NCBI GenBank assembly: GCA_003520365.1
Contig: DOUW01000370.1
Location: 1-7,294 of the forward strand
Direction: 5' to 3'
Origin: Massilia sp.
GTDB taxonomy: Bacteria > Pseudomonadota > Gammaproteobacteria > Burkholderiales > Burkholderiaceae_D
Length of the DNA stretch: 7,294 nt
In this document: positions 5,912-7,294 of the stretch, piece after piece
How positions within the stretch are numbered: position 1 is the stretch's first letter
Layout: the number at the start of each line of letters is the position of its first letter
Program-made: the position numbers and the translations under genes
Notes under the pieces: model-generated
Database searches by the model: none
What the model was told of the DNA's origin: nothing
What the model saw: only the letters and a program-made list of their open reading frames with translations

Positions 5912-6211
5912 ATGGTGCTCGAAAGCGCGGAAATTCTGATCAAGCCCGGCATGGAAGCCGGGTTCGAGGCCGGCGTGCGCCAGGCGGCGCCGCTGTTCCA
6001 GCGCGCCCGCGGCTGCGCGGGCATGCAGCTGCAGCGCGGTATCGAGAACCCGCGTGCCTACCGCCTGCTGGTGCGTTGGGAAACGCTCGAGGACCATACC
6101 GTCCATTTCCGCGGCAGCGAGGATTTCCAGGAGTGGCGCCGCCTGGTCGGCCACTGCTTCGACGGCGCCCCGCAGGTGACCCACCTCGACACCGTGTTCG
6201 ACGGTTTCTGA
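5912..6211 (+). CDS. Antibiotic biosynthesis monooxygenase (ABM) domain protein
   Basis: A 99-residue single-domain protein with the dimeric alpha/beta-barrel ABM fold. The family includes small quinone or haem-related monooxygenases and many proteins of unknown role. Recognisable features are the first strand ESAEILIKPGMEAGFEAG (4-21), a helix with the Phe-x-x-Ala-x-Gly-Cys segment (29-36), and the strand/helix LVRWETLEDHTVHFRGSEDF (52-71) with Trp55 and His62, followed by EWRRLVG and a closing strand near THLDTVF. There is no signal peptide. AAGGA at 5900-5904 is seven bases before the ATG. The SRAP gene starts only 14 bases after its stop, so the two are probably co-transcribed. No substrate can be assigned, and the name should not be read as antibiotic production. 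Confidence 0.85.
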   Translation: MVLESAEILIKPGMEAGFEAGVRQAAPLFQRARGCAGMQLQRGIENPRAYRLLVRWETLEDHTVHFRGSEDFQEWRRLVGHCFDGAPQVTHLDTVFDGF

Positions 6212-6225
6212 AGGCTGCGGCTGCC

Positions 6226-6921
6226 ATGTGCGTCAACTACCGTCCTCCCACACCCGAACAGTTCGGCAAGTTCGGCTCGCTGGGCGCCTTCAGCGAGCTG
6301 CCGGCCGACTGGCGCTGGCCGGAAGAAACCTGGAAGGACTATGCCGCCCCGATCCTGCGGGCGGGCGCCGATGGCCGGCTTGATGCCTGCCTGGCCACGT
6401 ACGGCATGGTCCCGCGCCGCCACATCCCGCCCGGCGTCAAACCCTTCGACACCATGAACGCGCGCGCCGAATCGCTGGTCGAGCGGCGCTCGTTCGCGCC
6501 GGCCTGGCGCCGGTTGCAGTTGTGCGCGGTGCCGATGGCCTGGTTCTACGAACCCTGCTACGAGAGCGGGCGCGCGGTTCGCCACGCGATCGGCATGGCG
6601 GACGAATCGCTGTTTTTCGTGGCCGGACTGTGGCGCGACTGGCAGGAGCCCGACGGCGGCGTGTCGTCTTCCTTCTCCCAGATCACCATCAATGCCGACG
6701 AGCACGCGCTGATGCGCCGCATGCACAAGCCGGGCGACGAGAAGCGTTCGCTGGTCATCCTGCCGCACGACGAGGTCGAGGACTGGCTGGCCTGCCGCAG
6801 CATCGACATGGCGCACAGCTTCCTGCGCCATTATCCGGCGGATCGCATGCGCGACTGGCCGGCGCCGGCCGCGGCGCGTACCAAGGCGCCACCGCCATCG
6901 CCGAACCTCGAGCTGTTCTGA
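6226..6921 (+). CDS. SRAP-domain protein (SOS response-associated peptidase / abasic-site shield)
   Basis: This 231-residue protein belongs to the YedK/HMCES family, which traps abasic sites in single-stranded DNA by a covalent bond to Cys2 after removal of Met1. The start at 6226 is set by this chemistry: Met-Cys must be the N-terminus, and earlier in-frame starts give Arg/Pro-rich sequence. Other active-site positions are present by motif: Asn78 in MNARAES (77-83), Glu109 in the WFYEP block (106-110) where YedK has Glu105, and His167 in MRRMHKP (163-169) where YedK has His160. AGLWRDW (133-139) and SLVILP (175-180) are also family blocks. Differences from YedK are Cys-Val-Asn-Tyr instead of Cys-Gly-Arg-Phe at the start and Glu-Pro instead of Glu-Trp. 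The C-terminal tail (212-231) is Ala/Pro-rich and probably unstructured. AAGG at 6211-6214 overlaps the ABM stop but is 11 bases away, a weak ribosome binding site, so translational coupling is likely. Confidence 0.9.
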   Translation: MCVNYRPPTPEQFGKFGSLGAFSELPADWRWPEETWKDYAAPILRAGADGRLDACLATYGMVPRRHIPPGVKPFDTMNARAESLVERRSFAPAWRRLQLCAVPMAWFYEPCYESGRAVRHAIGMADESLFFVAGLWRDWQEPDGGVSSSFSQITINADEHALMRRMHKPGDEKRSLVILPHDEVEDWLACRSIDMAHSFLRHYPADRMRDWPAPAAARTKAPPPSPNLELF

Positions 6922-6952
6922 CGCTGCTGTCGGCACCCCGTTTTCGTGAACG

Positions 6953-6966
6953 CCGGCGTAGGCCGG
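6953..6966. repeat. Small stem-loop between SRAP and TerD genes
   Basis: CCGGC (6953-6957) pairs with GCCGG (6962-6966) around GTAG. The short stem has no T-tract. The gap of 68 bases holds no clear promoter. Confidence 0.3.
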
Positions 6967-6989
6967 TCCATTGCGTACCTGGAGGATGA

Positions 6990-7294
6990 ATGAAGCAACT
7001 GAAAAGAGGGGGGCGCCTGGCGCTCGCGGAGCACGCGCCAAGCGGTGTCCTGCGGGCCGGCCTGGCCGCCGAGGGACTGGCGCTCGATTTCGCCTGTTTC
7101 GCGCTCGATGCGGGCGGCAAGCTGGTCGGCGAACCGTACATGACCTTCTTCAACCAGCCGGTCAATCCCTGCGGCGGCGTGCGCAGCGCAGCGGTGGGGA
7201 GCGACCGGGACGGCTTTGCATTCGAGCTGGGCCGGCTGCCGGCCAGCGTCGCGCGCCTGGTCATCACCGCCAGCGTCGACGGCGACGGCCGCAT
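6990..7294 (+). CDS. TerD-family stress protein, 5' part (3' end outside the window)
   Basis: The frame from the ATG at 6990 stays open to the window edge (101 complete codons). It begins with the family's basic Lys-Arg-Gly-Gly segment before RLALAEH, then DFACFALDAGGKLVGEPY (33-50), corresponding to the TerD stretch Asp-x-x-x-Phe-x-Leu-Asp-x-x-Gly-Lys, then FFNQPVNPCGGV (53-64), the family's Phe-x-Asn-Gln block, and LPASVARLVITASVDG (83-98), the strand leading to the Ca-binding face. TerD-domain proteins are linked to tellurite, phage and general envelope stress and bind calcium; the molecular role is poorly defined. A GGAGG at 6981-6985 lies four bases before the ATG. A second ATG at 6986 is in another frame and not supported. 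Whether it is a lone TerD protein or a longer fusion cannot be seen here. Confidence 0.88.
   Translation, partial: MKQLKRGGRLALAEHAPSGVLRAGLAAEGLALDFACFALDAGGKLVGEPYMTFFNQPVNPCGGVRSAAVGSDRDGFAFELGRLPASVARLVITASVDGDGR

Noticed and set aside
4858..6024. Minus-strand open frame of 388 codons
   Set aside because: Another shadow of the receptor and ABM genes, Ser/Ala/Arg-rich, without a plausible ribosome binding site or family motif.
6058..7041. Minus-strand open frame of 327 codons
   Set aside because: It runs antisense to the SRAP gene, whose active-site residues are all present on the plus strand.
1..7294. CRISPR arrays, insertion sequences, tRNA or rRNA genes
   Set aside because: I saw no regularly spaced direct repeats, transposase motifs, terminal inverted repeats or tRNA/rRNA signature sequences on reading both strands.

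Overview
The window reads as a piece of chromosome from a motile, high-GC betaproteobacterium, most likely Burkholderiales and plausibly Oxalobacteraceae (Massilia/Telluria-like). The reasons are high GC in the housekeeping genes (roughly 67-77% in hand-counted 60-base lines), a short flagellin, an MCP with a post-TM2 Gly-Gly-Glu-Pro-Asp-Tyr segment, a DusA-type dihydrouridine synthase and an SRAP protein starting Met-Cys-Val-Asn-Tyr. The genus is inference.

Layout. Positions 1-698 (minus strand) hold the first 232 codons of a flagellin that runs off the left edge. A 301-base divergent intergenic region follows; it carries a good sigma70-type promoter pointing right and, on the flagellin side, a possible hairpin that would cover the flagellin ribosome binding site. 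On the plus strand come a family-25 (LPS-type) glycosyltransferase (1000-1830) and a class I SAM methyltransferase with a cysteine-pair N-terminus (1885-2634). These two genes have visibly lower GC and some rare codons, and may decorate a surface glycan or the flagellin itself. Next is dusA (2779-3798), tRNA-dihydrouridine synthase.

Positions 3799-4180 form a 382-base non-coding, AT-rich stretch packed with short perfect inverted repeats. The best is a 27-base dyad at 4078-4104. This stretch leads into a methyl-accepting chemotaxis protein (4181-5839). A probable promoter at the end of the MCP gene and a GC-rich hairpin then precede a two-gene unit: a small ABM-fold monooxygenase-like protein (5912-6211) and an SRAP-domain abasic-site/SOS-associated protein (6226-6921). 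The window ends in the 5' part of a TerD-family stress protein gene (6990 to the edge).

How the genes relate: flagellin, the MCP and perhaps the glycan-modifying pair fit a motility/chemotaxis theme. The right-hand genes (ABM, SRAP, TerD) fit a stress or damage-response theme. I see no CRISPR array, insertion sequence, rRNA or tRNA, and no clear intrinsic terminator with a T-tract. No gene here is clearly a new system. The items most worth checking are the glycosyltransferase/methyltransferase pair next to the flagellin, the hairpin over the flagellin ribosome binding site, and the dyad-rich leader of the MCP.
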